Below are positions 9,840 through 18,618 of a stretch of 64,000 nt of DNA, piece after piece. Each line of letters starts with the position of its first letter. Position 1 is the stretch's first letter. The DNA comes from Pseudomonas fluorescens (GTDB taxonomy: Bacteria > Pseudomonadota > Gammaproteobacteria > Pseudomonadales > Pseudomonadaceae). The stretch lies in the NCBI RefSeq assembly GCF_004683905.1, contig NZ_CP038438.1, forward strand, positions 620,001-684,000, read 5' to 3'. The notes under the pieces were generated by a model. It did not search any database. It saw only the letters and a program-made list of their open reading frames with translations, and had not been told where the DNA came from. Made by a program: the position numbers and the translations under genes.

Positions 9840-12800
9840 GTGTCGATTCATGTCGCATTGCATCACGTCACGCATTACCGCTACGACCGCGCTGTCGAGC
9901 TCGGCCCGCAGATCGTACGCCTGCGTCCGGCCGCCCACAGCCGCACGCGGATTCTTTCGTATGCGCTGAAGGTCTCGCCCGAGCAGCATTTCATCAACTG
10001 GCAGCAAGACCCGCAGGGCAACTACCTCGCGCGTCTGGTGTTCCCCGAGAAAACCGACGAGTTGCGCATCGAAGTCGATCTGCTGGCCGAGATGGCGGTG
10101 TTCAACCCGTTCGACTTCTTCCTCGAACCCTACGCCGAGAAAATCCCCTTCACTTACGCGGCCGATGAGCGCAAAGAGCTGGCGCCGTACCTCGAAACCT
10201 TGCCGCTGACCCCGGCATTCAAAGCCTATCTGGACGGGATCGACCGTACGCCGCTGCCTGCTGTGGATTTCCTGGTGATGCTCAACCAGCGCCTCAGCGA
10301 AGACATCCGCTACCTGATCCGCATGGAACCGGGCGTGCAGACCCCGGAACACACCCTCGAACATGCGTCCGGCTCCTGCCGCGACTCGGCGTGGCTGCTG
10401 GTGCAACTGCTGCGCAACCTCGGGCTGGCCGCGCGGTTCGTTTCCGGTTATCTGATTCAACTGACCGCCGACGTGAAGAGTCTCGACGGCCCGTCCGGCA
10501 CCGAAGTGGACTTCACCGACCTGCACGCCTGGTGCGAGGTGTACTTGCCGGGCGCTGGCTGGATCGGTCTGGATGCTACGTCCGGGTTGTTCGCCGGTGA
10601 AGGGCATATCCCGCTGGCCTGCAGTCCCGATCCGTCCTCGGCGGCGCCGATCAGTGGCCTGGTCGAACCGTGCGAATGCCAGTTCAGCCACGAAATGTCG
10701 GTGGAGCGGATCTGGGAAGCACCACGGGTGACCAAGCCCTATACCGATGAGCAGTGGCTGGCGATTCAGGCGCTGGGCCGGCAGATCGATGCCGACTTGC
10801 TGGAAGGCGATGTGCGCCTGACCATGGGCGGCGAGCCGACCTTCGTCTCCATCGACGACCCCGATGGCGCCGAGTGGAACACCGCCGCGCTGGGCCCGGA
10901 CAAGCGCCGCCTCTCCGCCGAACTGTTCCAGCGCATGCGCCAGCACTATGCGCCGAAAGGTCTGGTGCATTTCGGTCAGGGCAAGTGGTACCCCGGCGAG
11001 CAATTGCCGCGCTGGTCGCTCAACTGCTACTGGCGCCGCGATGGCGTGCCGATCTGGCAAAACAGCGCGCTGATCGCCGATGAGCAGCAGGACTACGGCG
11101 CCGATGGCGAACTGGCCGGGCGTTTTCTGGCGAGTGTTGCCGAACGCCTGAAACTGCCTGCTCGTTTCGTGTTTCCAGCCTACGAAGACAATTTTTATTA
11201 CCTCTGGCGTGAGGGCGCATTGCCGAGCAACGTCAGCGCTGAAGACTCGCGTCTTGAAGAACCGCTGGAGCGTGCGCGTCTGCGCAAGGTTTTCGCGCAG
11301 GGCCTGGATAAAGTGATCGGCCAGGTGCTGCCGCTGGCCCGCACCGCCAAGGGGGATCAATGGCAGAGCGGGCGCTGGTATCTGCGCGACGAGCATTGCC
11401 GGCTGGTACCGGGGGATTCGCCGCTGGGTTATCGCTTGCCACTCGGCTCGCAGCCGTGGGTGAAGGCCGCCGAGTATCCGTTCATTCATCCCAACGATCC
11501 GAATCAGGACTTCCCCGAGCTGCCGAACACCGCGCAGCTCAACAGTCATGCCGAACCCGCCACGGCCGCCGAACGCGCGCCGAAAATTGACGAGTCCGCC
11601 GACTGGCTGACCCGCACCGCCTTCTGTGCCGAAGCGCGCGAAGGGCGTCTGTATCTGTTCATGCCGCCGCTGGAGCGGGTCGAAGACTATCTGGAACTGG
11701 TGGCGGCCATCGAAGCCACCGCCGAAGAGCTGCGTTGCCCGGTGCTGCTGGAAGGTTACGAGCCTCCGAGTGATCCGCGCCTGAGCAACTTCCGCATCAC
11801 CCCGGATCCGGGCGTGATCGAGGTCAACGTGCAGCCGTCCGCGACTTGGGACGAACTGGTCGAACGCACCGAGTTTCTCTATGAACAGGCGCGGCAAACC
11901 CGCCTGACCACCGAAAAATTCATGATCGACGGGCGCCATACCGGCACCGGCGGCGGCAACCATTTCGTCCTCGGTGGCGCGACCCCGGCAGACTCACCAT
12001 TCCTGCGCCGCCCGGACCTGCTGCGTAGCCTGATCAGCTACTGGCACAACCATCCGTCACTGTCCTACCTGTTTTCCGGTCTGTTCATCGGCCCGACCTC
12101 GCAGGCGCCGAGGGTCGATGAAGCGCGCAACGACGCCCTGTACGAACTGGAAATCGCCTTCGCGCAGATGCCTGAACCGGGCGAAGCGTGCGCGCCGTGG
12201 CTGGTGGATCGACTGCTGCGCAATTTGCTGATCGACGTCACCGGCAACACTCACCGCGCCGAGTTCTGCATCGACAAACTGTATTCGCCGGATGGCGCTA
12301 CCGGGCGCCTTGGCCTGCTGGAGCTGCGCGCCTTCGAAATGCCGCCGCATGCGCGGATGAGCCTGGCTCAGCAGTTGTTGCTGCGTGCGCTGGTTGCGCG
12401 ATTCTGGCGCGAGCCCTACGCGCCGCCGAAACTGGCGCGCTGGGGCACCGAGCTGCACGACCGCTTCATGCTGCCGCACTTTATCGAGCAGGATTTCGCC
12501 GACGTTATCGTTGAACTGAACAACGCCGGTTATCCATTGCGCGCCGAGTGGTTCGCTGCGCATCTGGAGTTCCGTTTTCCCAAGGTCGGCGATTACGCGG
12601 TCAGCGGCATCGAGATGGAGCTGCGCCAGGCGCTGGAACCTTGGCATGTGCTGGGCGAGGAGGGTACGGCCGGCGGCACGGTGCGTTATGTCGATTCGTC
12701 GCTGGAGCGTTTGCAGATCAAGCTCAGCGGCCTGCCGCCGCAGCGCTATCTGCTGACCTGCAACGGCATTCCGCTGCCGCTGCAACCAACCGGGCGCATC

Positions 12801-13115
12801 GGTGAGTTCGTCGCCGGCGTGCGCTTTCGGGCCTGGCAACCGGCCAACTGCCTGCAACCGACCATCCCGGTGCACGCGCCGCTGGTGTTCGACCTGCTCG
12901 ACACCTGGATGCAGCGTTCACTGGGCGGTTGCCAGTACCACGTGGCGCACCCGGGCGGGCGCAATTACGAGACGTTACCGGTCAATGCCAACGAAGCGGA
13001 GAGCCGGCGCATGGCGCGGTTTTTCCGCATCGGACACACGCCGGGGAAACTTCCGATACCGAACCTGACAATCTCCGACGAGTTGCCGATGACGCTCGAT
13101 TTGCGACGTTTCTAA
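9840..13115 (+). CDS. Transglutaminase-like/DUF2126 fusion protein
   Basis: A 1091-residue cytoplasmic-looking protein with a GTG start at 9840 behind a CAGGAGG site. Residues 1-100 form the bacterial transglutaminase N-terminal domain. The papain-like transglutaminase core has a readable triad: Cys180 (GSCRDSAW), His229 (DLHAWCEV) and Asp245 (GLDATSG). From about residue 310 a DUF2126 region follows (TMGGEPTFVSIDDPDG; later DGRHTGTGGGNHFVLGG). Comparative work (Iyer, Aravind and colleagues, 2009) placed DUF2126 with COOH-NH2-ligase-like folds. It is first in an operon with an ATP-grasp/alpha-E protein and a second transglutaminase. The predicted chemistry is peptide-bond formation plus cleavage or transfer. 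The substrate is unknown. Confidence 0.88.
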   Translation: MSIHVALHHVTHYRYDRAVELGPQIVRLRPAAHSRTRILSYALKVSPEQHFINWQQDPQGNYLARLVFPEKTDELRIEVDLLAEMAVFNPFDFFLEPYAEKIPFTYAADERKELAPYLETLPLTPAFKAYLDGIDRTPLPAVDFLVMLNQRLSEDIRYLIRMEPGVQTPEHTLEHASGSCRDSAWLLVQLLRNLGLAARFVSGYLIQLTADVKSLDGPSGTEVDFTDLHAWCEVYLPGAGWIGLDATSGLFAGEGHIPLACSPDPSSAAPISGLVEPCECQFSHEMSVERIWEAPRVTKPYTDEQWLAIQALGRQIDADLLEGDVRLTMGGEPTFVSIDDPDGAEWNTAALGPDKRRLSAELFQRMRQHYAPKGLVHFGQGKWYPGEQLPRWSLNCYWRRDGVPIWQNSALIADEQQDYGADGELAGRFLASVAERLKLPARFVFPAYEDNFYYLWREGALPSNVSAEDSRLEEPLERARLRKVFAQGLDKVIGQVLPLARTAKGDQWQSGRWYLRDEHCRLVPGDSPLGYRLPLGSQPWVKAAEYPFIHPNDPNQDFPELPNTAQLNSHAEPATAAERAPKIDESADWLTRTAFCAEAREGRLYLFMPPLERVEDYLELVAAIEATAEELRCPVLLEGYEPPSDPRLSNFRITPDPGVIEVNVQPSATWDELVERTEFLYEQARQTRLTTEKFMIDGRHTGTGGGNHFVLGGATPADSPFLRRPDLLRSLISYWHNHPSLSYLFSGLFIGPTSQAPRVDEARNDALYELEIAFAQMPEPGEACAPWLVDRLLRNLLIDVTGNTHRAEFCIDKLYSPDGATGRLGLLELRAFEMPPHARMSLAQQLLLRALVARFWREPYAPPKLARWGTELHDRFMLPHFIEQDFADVIVELNNAGYPLRAEWFAAHLEFRFPKVGDYAVSGIEMELRQALEPWHVLGEEGTAGGTVRYVDSSLERLQIKLSGLPPQRYLLTCNGIPLPLQPTGRIGEFVAGVRFRAWQPANCLQPTIPVHAPLVFDLLDTWMQRSLGGCQYHVAHPGGRNYETLPVNANEAESRRMARFFRIGHTPGKLPIPNLTISDELPMTLDLRRF

Positions 13116-13203
13116 GTCCTGCACGACATGCGGATTTTTCGTATATCCGCACGTCATGTGCCTGCGTTAGTCTGACCGTTCCCTGCTGTCTGCCGAGCTT
13201 TCC

Positions 13204-15690
13204 ATGCCTGACCTGCTAGACCGCTACCCGCTGACCGCGGGCACTTATCACGAACTGCTGAATGACAGCGGGGAAGTGCGCCCGCACTGGCGGCGGCTGT
13301 TCGATCAATTGCAGCGCAGCACCCCGGCGCAACTGGTGCAGCGGCAGGCGTTGCTGGCCCGGCAGATTCAGGAAAACGGCGTGACCTACAACGTCTATGC
13401 CGATCCAAAGGGCGCTGACCGCCCGTGGGAGCTGGACCTGCTGCCGCACGTGATCGCTGCTGACGAGTGGCAGCAACTGTCGGCGGGGATTGCCCAGCGA
13501 GCTCGCTTGCTCAATGCGGTACTGGCCGATCTGTATGGGCCACAGCGGCTGATCAGCGAAGGGCTGTTACCGGCGGAGCTGGTGTTCGGCCACAACAATT
13601 TTCTCTGGCCCTGTCAGGGTATCGCGCCACCGGAAGATGCCTTTCTGCATCTGTACGCCGTGGACCTGGCGCGCACGCCGGACGGGCGCTGGTGGGTCAC
13701 GGCGGATCGTACTCAGGCGCCGTCGGGCGCGGGGTATGCGCTGGAAAATCGCACCATTGTGTCGCGGGCGTTTCCCGAGTTGTACCGCGATCTGAAAGTG
13801 CAGCACCTGGCCGGCTTCTTCCGCACCCTGCAGGAAACCCTCGCGCGTCAGGCGCCGTGTGCCGATGACGCGCCGCTGGTGGTGTTGCTGACGCCCGGAC
13901 GCTTCAACGAAAGTTACTTCGAACACCTTTATCTGGCACGCCAGCTCGGTTATCCGCTGGTGGAGGGCGGCGACCTCACCGTGCGCGATGCCACGGTGTA
14001 CCTGAAAACCCTCAGTGGTCTGCGCCGGGTGCACGCGATCATGCGCCGGCTCGACGATGACTTCTGCGACCCGCTGGAGCTGCGCACCGATTCGGCACTT
14101 GGTGTGCCTGGCCTGCTGGAAGCGGTGCGTCAGGGCCGGGTGCTGGTGGCCAACGCCTTGGGCAGCGGCGTGCTGGAGTCACCGGGATTGCTCGGATTTC
14201 TGCCGAAGATCAATCAGTACCTGTTCGGCGAGGAACTGCTGCTGCCGTCCATCGCTACATGGTGGTGCGGCGAGGCGCCGGTGCTGGCGCAGGCGCTGGA
14301 AAAGCTTCCGGAGCTGCTGATCAAACCGGCGTTCCCCTCACAAAGCTTCGCCCCGGTATTCGGCCGCGATCTGAGTGAACAACAGCGCCAGGCACTCGCC
14401 GAGCGGATGCAGGCGCGGCCATACGCGTATGTCGCGCAAGAGTTGGCGCAGCTGTCCCAGGCGCCGATCTGGCAGGCCGAAGACGGCCAACTGCAACCGC
14501 GAGCGATCGGCATGCGCGTGTACGCGGTGGCCAGTGGTGACGGCTATCGCGTATTGCCCGGTGGGCTGACCCGGGTCGCCGCCGAGGCCGATGCCGAAGT
14601 GGTGTCGATGCAGCGCGGTGGCGCGAGCAAGGACACTTGGGTGCTGGGCGAGCGTGCGCCGAGTGGCGAACAATGGAAAACCCAGCGCAACGTCGGCGTA
14701 CACGATCTGGTGCGCCGCGATCCTTACCTGCCCTCGCGGGTAGTGGAAAACCTGTTCTGGTTCGGTCGTTACTGCGAGCGTTGTGACGACAGTGCGCGAC
14801 TGCTGCGGATCATGCTCGCGCGGTATGTCGATGGCGATGATCCGCAAGCGTTGCAGGCCGCTGTGGAGCTGGGTGAGCGTCTGATGTTGCTGCCGGAGGA
14901 GGGTGAGCTGCCGGAGCGGCTGCTGGCGGCGCTGCTCGGCGAGGACTGGTCGTTCAGCCTGCGCTCCAACCTGCAGCGCCTGCAATGGGCGGCCTCGCAG
15001 GTGCGCGGCAAGCTCTCGCGGGAGAACTGGCAGGCCTTGGTCGAGTTGCAACGCGAGGCGCTGGAACTGGACACCGAGGAGCCGGACTTCGGCGAGTTGC
15101 TGGATTTTCTCAACCGGCTGGTGATGTCGCTGGCGGCGCTTTCGGGTTTCGCGCTCGACGACATGACCCGCGACGAAGGCTGGCGCTTTCTGATGATCGG
15201 TCGGCGGATCGAACGCTTGCAGTTTCTCAGCCGCAGTCTGGCCGCATTTCTGCGCGGCGCCGGGGCGTTCGATCAGGCGGGGCTGGAATGGCTGCTGGAA
15301 CTGGGCAACAGCAGCATCACCTACCGTTCGCGGTATCTGGCGGTGGCGCAGTTGATTCCGGTGCTCGACCTGTTGCTGCTGGATGAGCAGAACCCGCACG
15401 CGGTGCTGTTCCAGTTAAAACTGGTGACCCGCACTTTGAAACGCTTGAACGATGATTTCGGCGTGCCTCGCGAGGCCGGATTGCCGCAGTTGGTCGAGCG
15501 TCTGGCTCGGTTCGATCTGGGCTGTCTGGAGAACCCGCTGTTCGGGGAAAACAGCGTGCGTGCCGCGCTCGATGGTCTGGCGGATTTGCTGCAAGAGATT
15601 GCCGAAGCCAGCGGTCAGGTGTCCGATCGGCTGGCGCTGCGCCACTTTGCCCATGTCGATGATGTCAGCCAGCGCACGGTGTCCGTCTGA
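13204..15690 (+). CDS. Circularly permuted ATP-grasp / alpha-E domain protein
   Basis: This 828-residue protein is predicted to ligate a carboxylate to an amine using ATP. Residues about 1-480 match the circularly permuted ATP-grasp type (old DUF404/DUF407), including VFGHNNFLWPCQG, LLTPGRFNESYFEH and the RDATVYLKT / LLIKPAFPSQ segments. From about residue 500 an alpha-helical alpha-E (DUF403) domain begins with RDPYLPSRVVENLFWFGRY and continues to the end. In many genomes these are two adjacent genes; here they are fused. It lies 88 bases after the DUF2126 fusion gene and overlaps the next transglutaminase gene by 1 base, so the three are one transcription unit. The in vivo product is unknown. 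Confidence 0.88.
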   Translation: MPDLLDRYPLTAGTYHELLNDSGEVRPHWRRLFDQLQRSTPAQLVQRQALLARQIQENGVTYNVYADPKGADRPWELDLLPHVIAADEWQQLSAGIAQRARLLNAVLADLYGPQRLISEGLLPAELVFGHNNFLWPCQGIAPPEDAFLHLYAVDLARTPDGRWWVTADRTQAPSGAGYALENRTIVSRAFPELYRDLKVQHLAGFFRTLQETLARQAPCADDAPLVVLLTPGRFNESYFEHLYLARQLGYPLVEGGDLTVRDATVYLKTLSGLRRVHAIMRRLDDDFCDPLELRTDSALGVPGLLEAVRQGRVLVANALGSGVLESPGLLGFLPKINQYLFGEELLLPSIATWWCGEAPVLAQALEKLPELLIKPAFPSQSFAPVFGRDLSEQQRQALAERMQARPYAYVAQELAQLSQAPIWQAEDGQLQPRAIGMRVYAVASGDGYRVLPGGLTRVAAEADAEVVSMQRGGASKDTWVLGERAPSGEQWKTQRNVGVHDLVRRDPYLPSRVVENLFWFGRYCERCDDSARLLRIMLARYVDGDDPQALQAAVELGERLMLLPEEGELPERLLAALLGEDWSFSLRSNLQRLQWAASQVRGKLSRENWQALVELQREALELDTEEPDFGELLDFLNRLVMSLAALSGFALDDMTRDEGWRFLMIGRRIERLQFLSRSLAAFLRGAGAFDQAGLEWLLELGNSSITYRSRYLAVAQLIPVLDLLLLDEQNPHAVLFQLKLVTRTLKRLNDDFGVPREAGLPQLVERLARFDLGCLENPLFGENSVRAALDGLADLLQEIAEASGQVSDRLALRHFAHVDDVSQRTVSV

Positions 15691-16580
15691 TGAGCGCGCA
15701 CTACCAGATCTTTCACGACACCTGTTACCACTACGACAGCCCGGTTTCGCTGGCACAGCAACTCGCGCACCTGTGGCCGCGTGAGTGCACGTGGCAACGC
15801 TGCACCGAGCAGCAATTGCTGATCAGCCCGGACCCGACCACGCGGCGGGATGAACTGGATGTGTTCGGCAATCCGCTGACCCGACTGGCCTTCGAGCGCC
15901 CGCATGACGAGTTGCAGGTCAACGCCCGGCTCACGGTTGAGGTGCTGGCGCGGCCACTGGCGGATTTCAGTCTGTCCCCGGCGTGGGAGCAGACGCGCAA
16001 CGCGCTGACCTACAGCAGTCAGCCGTTGTCCGCCCAAATGCTGGAGGCTTGTCGCTATCGGTTTCAATCACCCTACGTGCATTTGAAACGCAGCTTCGTC
16101 GAGTTTTCCGAAAGCTGTTTTCCTCCAGGCAGGCCCTTGTTGCTGGGCGTGCAGGCCTTGATGCAGAAAATTTTCAGCGAATTCACCTTCGACGCCGAGG
16201 CGACGCAAGTGGCGACGCCGCTGGTCGAGGTGCTGGAGCGCCGGCGTGGCGTGTGTCAGGACTTCGCGCATCTGATGCTCGCTTGCGTGCGCTCGCGAGG
16301 GCTGGCAGCGCGCTACATCAGTGGTTATCTGCTGACCCAGCCGCCGCCGGGACAGCCACGGCTGATCGGCGCCGACGCGTCGCATGCCTGGGTGTCGGTG
16401 TTCTGTCCGGTATTGGGCTGGGTGGATTTCGATCCGACCAACAACGTGCAGCCGGCGCTGGAGCACATCACCCTGGCGTGGGGCCGGGATTTTTCCGATG
16501 TGTCGCCGTTGCGCGGGGTGATTCTGGGGGGCGGCAGTCACGACCCGGAGGTCCGCGTCACGGTGATGCCATTGGAATAA
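15690..16580 (+). CDS. Stand-alone transglutaminase-like protease/transferase
   Basis: A 296-residue protein with a bacterial transglutaminase N-terminal domain (about 1-90) and a papain-like core. The predicted triad is Cys189 (RRGVCQDFAHL), His232 (DASHAWVSV) and Asp248 (VDFDPTNN). There is no signal peptide, so it probably acts in the cytoplasm. The ATG shares its A with the stop of the ATP-grasp/alpha-E gene (TGATG), indicating translational coupling. It is the second transglutaminase of the operon but lacks the DUF2126 extension. It may hydrolyse or transfer the peptide made by the ligases; that role is inference. Confidence 0.9.
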   Translation: MSAHYQIFHDTCYHYDSPVSLAQQLAHLWPRECTWQRCTEQQLLISPDPTTRRDELDVFGNPLTRLAFERPHDELQVNARLTVEVLARPLADFSLSPAWEQTRNALTYSSQPLSAQMLEACRYRFQSPYVHLKRSFVEFSESCFPPGRPLLLGVQALMQKIFSEFTFDAEATQVATPLVEVLERRRGVCQDFAHLMLACVRSRGLAARYISGYLLTQPPPGQPRLIGADASHAWVSVFCPVLGWVDFDPTNNVQPALEHITLAWGRDFSDVSPLRGVILGGGSHDPEVRVTVMPLE

Positions 16581-16592
16581 CACAGCACCCCA

Positions 16593-16681
16593 TGTGGGAG
16601 CGGGCTTGCTCGCGAAGGCGGTGTGTCAGTTACATAAATGTTGAAGGTGAAGACGCCTTCGCGAGCAAGCCCGCTCCCACA
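16593..16681. repeat. REP-type palindromic dyad, family A
   Basis: Inverted pair of the TGTGGGAGCGGGCTTGCTCG motif with about 40 bases between arms, downstream of the transglutaminase operon and before a convergent small gene. Confidence 0.92.
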
Positions 16682-16791
16682 GGAAGCCGTATCGTGTTCG
16701 GAAAACGGGGAGGGTGTGGGGGCCAGCGGCTGAACCGCCAGCCCCGTCACAAATCCGCAGGGTCTGACTCGATCATCAAACCCGGTGGGGC

Positions 16792-16977
16792 TCAGGCGTC
16801 AGGCGCCTGGTCTTTCGGTGCATCAACATCAACATCGTCATCAGTCGCCACTTCACCGTCAGGGTTCAGTGCCGCTTCTTCAGCCTGCTGTTTCTTGCGC
16901 TGAAGCTTTTCCTCTTTCTTCTTTTCCTTTTCCAGGTCTCGTTGACGTTTGGCGAAGGAGTAATTGGGTTTGGCCAT
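16792..16977 (-). CDS. Small highly charged conserved hypothetical protein
   Basis: A 61-residue protein beginning MAKPNYSFAKRQRDLEKEKK. The first half is Lys/Glu-rich and likely a single coiled helix. The second half is acidic (DGEVATDDDVDVDAPKD). The ATG at 16977 was chosen because its N-terminus looks like small Pseudomonas proteins with the same opening; a longer in-frame start at 17070 adds an untypical Arg-rich stretch. No domain with a known job was seen. It is divergent in charge from its neighbours and lies 68 bases downstream of the LOG-family gene, possibly co-transcribed. Confidence 0.7.
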   Translation of the reverse strand: MAKPNYSFAKRQRDLEKEKKKEEKLQRKKQQAEEAALNPDGEVATDDDVDVDAPKDQAPDA

Positions 16978-17045
16978 GGGCGATCCTCTGGGGTCGAAGG
17001 TGAGGTTGAGCGGCGCGTATTCTGCCCTGTATCGGTGCCCGGCGG

Positions 17046-17633
17046 TTAGCCGGGTTTTTGGTCGACCCACTTGGGCGTGACGGTCGGCTTCCAGTTATCC
17101 AGGGCGTCGAGCAGCGATTGTGCTGATTCGCTCACTTGCAGCATGTCACGGTGTGGGGCGCGAACGAAGCCTTCGCCGACGATATGGTCAAGAAAAGCGG
17201 TGAGTTTGCTGTAAAAACCGTTCACCTCAAGCAGCCCCAGCGGTTTGCCGTGGTAGCCGAGCTGGCCCCAGGTCCAGACTTCGAACAGCTCTTCCAGCGT
17301 GCCGAGACCGCCGGGTAACGCGATGAACGCATCGCTCAGTTCAGCCATGCGGGCCTTGCGCGCGTGCATGCCATCGACCACTTCAAGGCGCGTCAGGCTT
17401 TTGTGACCGATCTCCTTGTCCATCAGGCTTTGCGGAATGATCCCGATCACTTCGCCGCCGGCGGCCAGCGCGGCGTCCGCCACCAGGCCCATCAGGCCCA
17501 CGGCACCACCACCGTAAACCAGCGTCAGTTGGCGCTCGGCGAGTGCCCGGCCAAGGGCTCGGGCGGCTTCGGTGTAAGCCGGATCAGTGCCGGCGTTGGC
17601 ACCGCAAAATACACAAACGGATTTGAGAGACAT
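17046..17633 (-). CDS. LOG family protein (cytokinin riboside 5'-monophosphate phosphoribohydrolase-like)
   Basis: A 195-residue Rossmann-fold protein of the TIGR00730/LOG family. Members cleave nucleoside 5'-monophosphates to free base and ribose 5-phosphate. The start at 17633 gives [20 protein letters not shown] and has a strong AGGAGGAA site just upstream. Signature motifs are [11 protein letters not shown] and [14 protein letters not shown] (PGGxGTxxE), which form the substrate pocket and catalytic Arg/Glu region. It lies beside the azurin gene, a conserved Pseudomonas neighbourhood. Its physiological substrate in bacteria is not settled. Confidence 0.92.
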   Translation of the reverse strand: MSLKSVCVFCGANAGTDPAYTEAARALGRALAERQLTLVYGGGAVGLMGLVADAALAAGGEVIGIIPQSLMDKEIGHKSLTRLEVVDGMHARKARMAELSDAFIALPGGLGTLEELFEVWTWGQLGYHGKPLGLLEVNGFYSKLTAFLDHIVGEGFVRAPHRDMLQVSESAQSLLDALDNWKPTVTPKWVDQKPG

Positions 17634-17691
17634 GCCTTCCTCCTGGGTCAATCCGTCACAGGGTAATGGCTGGCACGCCTTGATCCAAGGA

Positions 17692-17781
17692 CTAAGCTTC
17701 GCGTTCTGGCGATTCAAAGGTACCGCTGGCGCCACAGGCGTAGGCGGCGAGCAAACTGCACAACAGACCGTTAAAGAACAT
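17692..17781 (-). CDS. Possible unannotated 29-residue membrane or secreted peptide
   Basis: A 30-codon frame on the minus strand starts with ATG at 17781, eight bases after a CGGAG ribosome-binding sequence. It encodes [20 protein letters not shown] and a short acidic end. The hydrophobic N-terminal stretch with two cysteines looks like a membrane anchor or signal-like segment. It lies upstream of the LOG gene on the same strand and could be a leader peptide or a small membrane protein. Evidence is only RBS, composition and context, so the call is tentative. Confidence 0.35.
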   Translation of the reverse strand: MFFNGLLCSLLAAYACGASGTFESPEREA

Positions 17782-17887
17782 GACAGGCACTCCGTTTCAG
17801 TAGATGCGCCGATCATAGGCCCGGCCCGGGATTATCGCCGGTAGATTGTTTCGATGAGTGTCATAGCCTGAAAGTTGTATACAATTT

Positions 17888-17901
17888 TTGACTCAAGTCA
17901 T
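17888..17901 (+). promoter_or_regulatory. ANR/FNR-like box upstream of azurin
   Basis: TTGACTCAAGTCAT matches the ANR consensus TTGAY-N4-RTCAA at all but the last base. In P. aeruginosa azu is activated by ANR when oxygen is low, so a site here is expected. Initiation about 40 bases downstream would leave a short leader before 17974. A perfect 10-base palindrome, TTGTATACAA, lies just upstream at 17875-17884. The rest of the 17634-17973 gap holds the small minus-strand frame described separately. Confidence 0.6.
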
Positions 17902-17973
17902 AGGAACTTGCGAAGATTTCAGGCAGTCTTTCCACCATTAGTGTTTTTGTTAACCCTGCCTTGGAGATTCACC

Positions 17974-18420
17974 ATGTTTTCCAAAGTTGTTGCGGTATCC
18001 CTGCTGGCGCTGGCCAGCAGCCAATTGATGGCTGCCGAGTGCAAAACCACCGTTGATTCCACCGACCAGATGTCCTTCAACACCAAGGAGATCGTGATCG
18101 ACAAGAGCTGCAAGACCTTCACCGTCGAACTGACCCACTCCGGCAGCCTGCCGAAGAACGTCATGGGCCATAACCTGGTGGTCAGCAAAACCGCTGACAT
18201 GCAGCCGATCGCCACCGACGGCCTGGCCGCTGGCATCGACAAGAACTACCTGAAAGACGGCGACGAGCGCATTATTGCCCACACCAAGATCATCGGCGCC
18301 GGCGAGAAAGACACGCTGACCATCGACGTATCGAAGCTGACCGCTGGCACTGACTACGGCTTCTTCTGCTCCTTCCCGGGCCACATCTCGATGATGAAAG
18401 GCACCATTGCTGTGAAGTAA
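17974..18420 (+). CDS. azu: Azurin (periplasmic blue copper protein)
   Basis: This is a type-1 copper electron carrier of the periplasm. The start at 17974 gives a 20-residue signal peptide ([20 protein letters not shown]) followed by mature [16 protein letters not shown]. Copper ligands are readable: His in VMGHNLVV, and Cys, His and Met in [12 protein letters not shown], the same spacing as Cys112/His117/Met121 of P. aeruginosa azurin. It is 148 residues in total, the usual length. It is preceded by an ANR-like box. A shared bidirectional terminator separates it from the convergent nadE. Confidence 0.97.
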   Translation: MFSKVVAVSLLALASSQLMAAECKTTVDSTDQMSFNTKEIVIDKSCKTFTVELTHSGSLPKNVMGHNLVVSKTADMQPIATDGLAAGIDKNYLKDGDERIIAHTKIIGAGEKDTLTIDVSKLTAGTDYGFFCSFPGHISMMKGTIAVK

Positions 18421-18442
18421 GCAGGTTCACCGCGTTATCGTT

Positions 18443-18533
18443 CTTCGCGAGCAAGCCCGCTCCCACAGGGTTTGTGTCGGTCACACATTTTGTGAACAAC
18501 CGGCACACTGTGGGAGCGGGCTTGCTCGCGAAG
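18443..18533. repeat. REP-type palindromic dyad, family A
   Basis: Inverted pair of the family A motif downstream of azurin, directly before the bidirectional terminator. Confidence 0.92.
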
Positions 18534-18567
18534 AGGCCATCAGCATCGACAGGTGAACTGGCCAAAG

Positions 18568-18604
18568 AAAAGCCCGCTGAGGATCGCTCCTCAGCGGGCT
18601 TTTT
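18568..18604. terminator. Bidirectional terminator between azu and nadE
   Basis: A 12-bp GC-rich perfect stem, GCCCGCTGAGGA with TCCTCAGCGGGC around a TCGC loop, is flanked by A-run and T-run. It can therefore stop transcription arriving from azu (plus) and nadE (minus). Confidence 0.92.
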
Positions 18605-18618
18605 CATTCGGTCGCCGA

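Noticed and set aside
9663..11963. 766-residue minus-strand open frame opposite the transglutaminase fusion gene
   Set aside because: Antisense shadow; the plus strand shows clear active-site motifs and a coherent operon.
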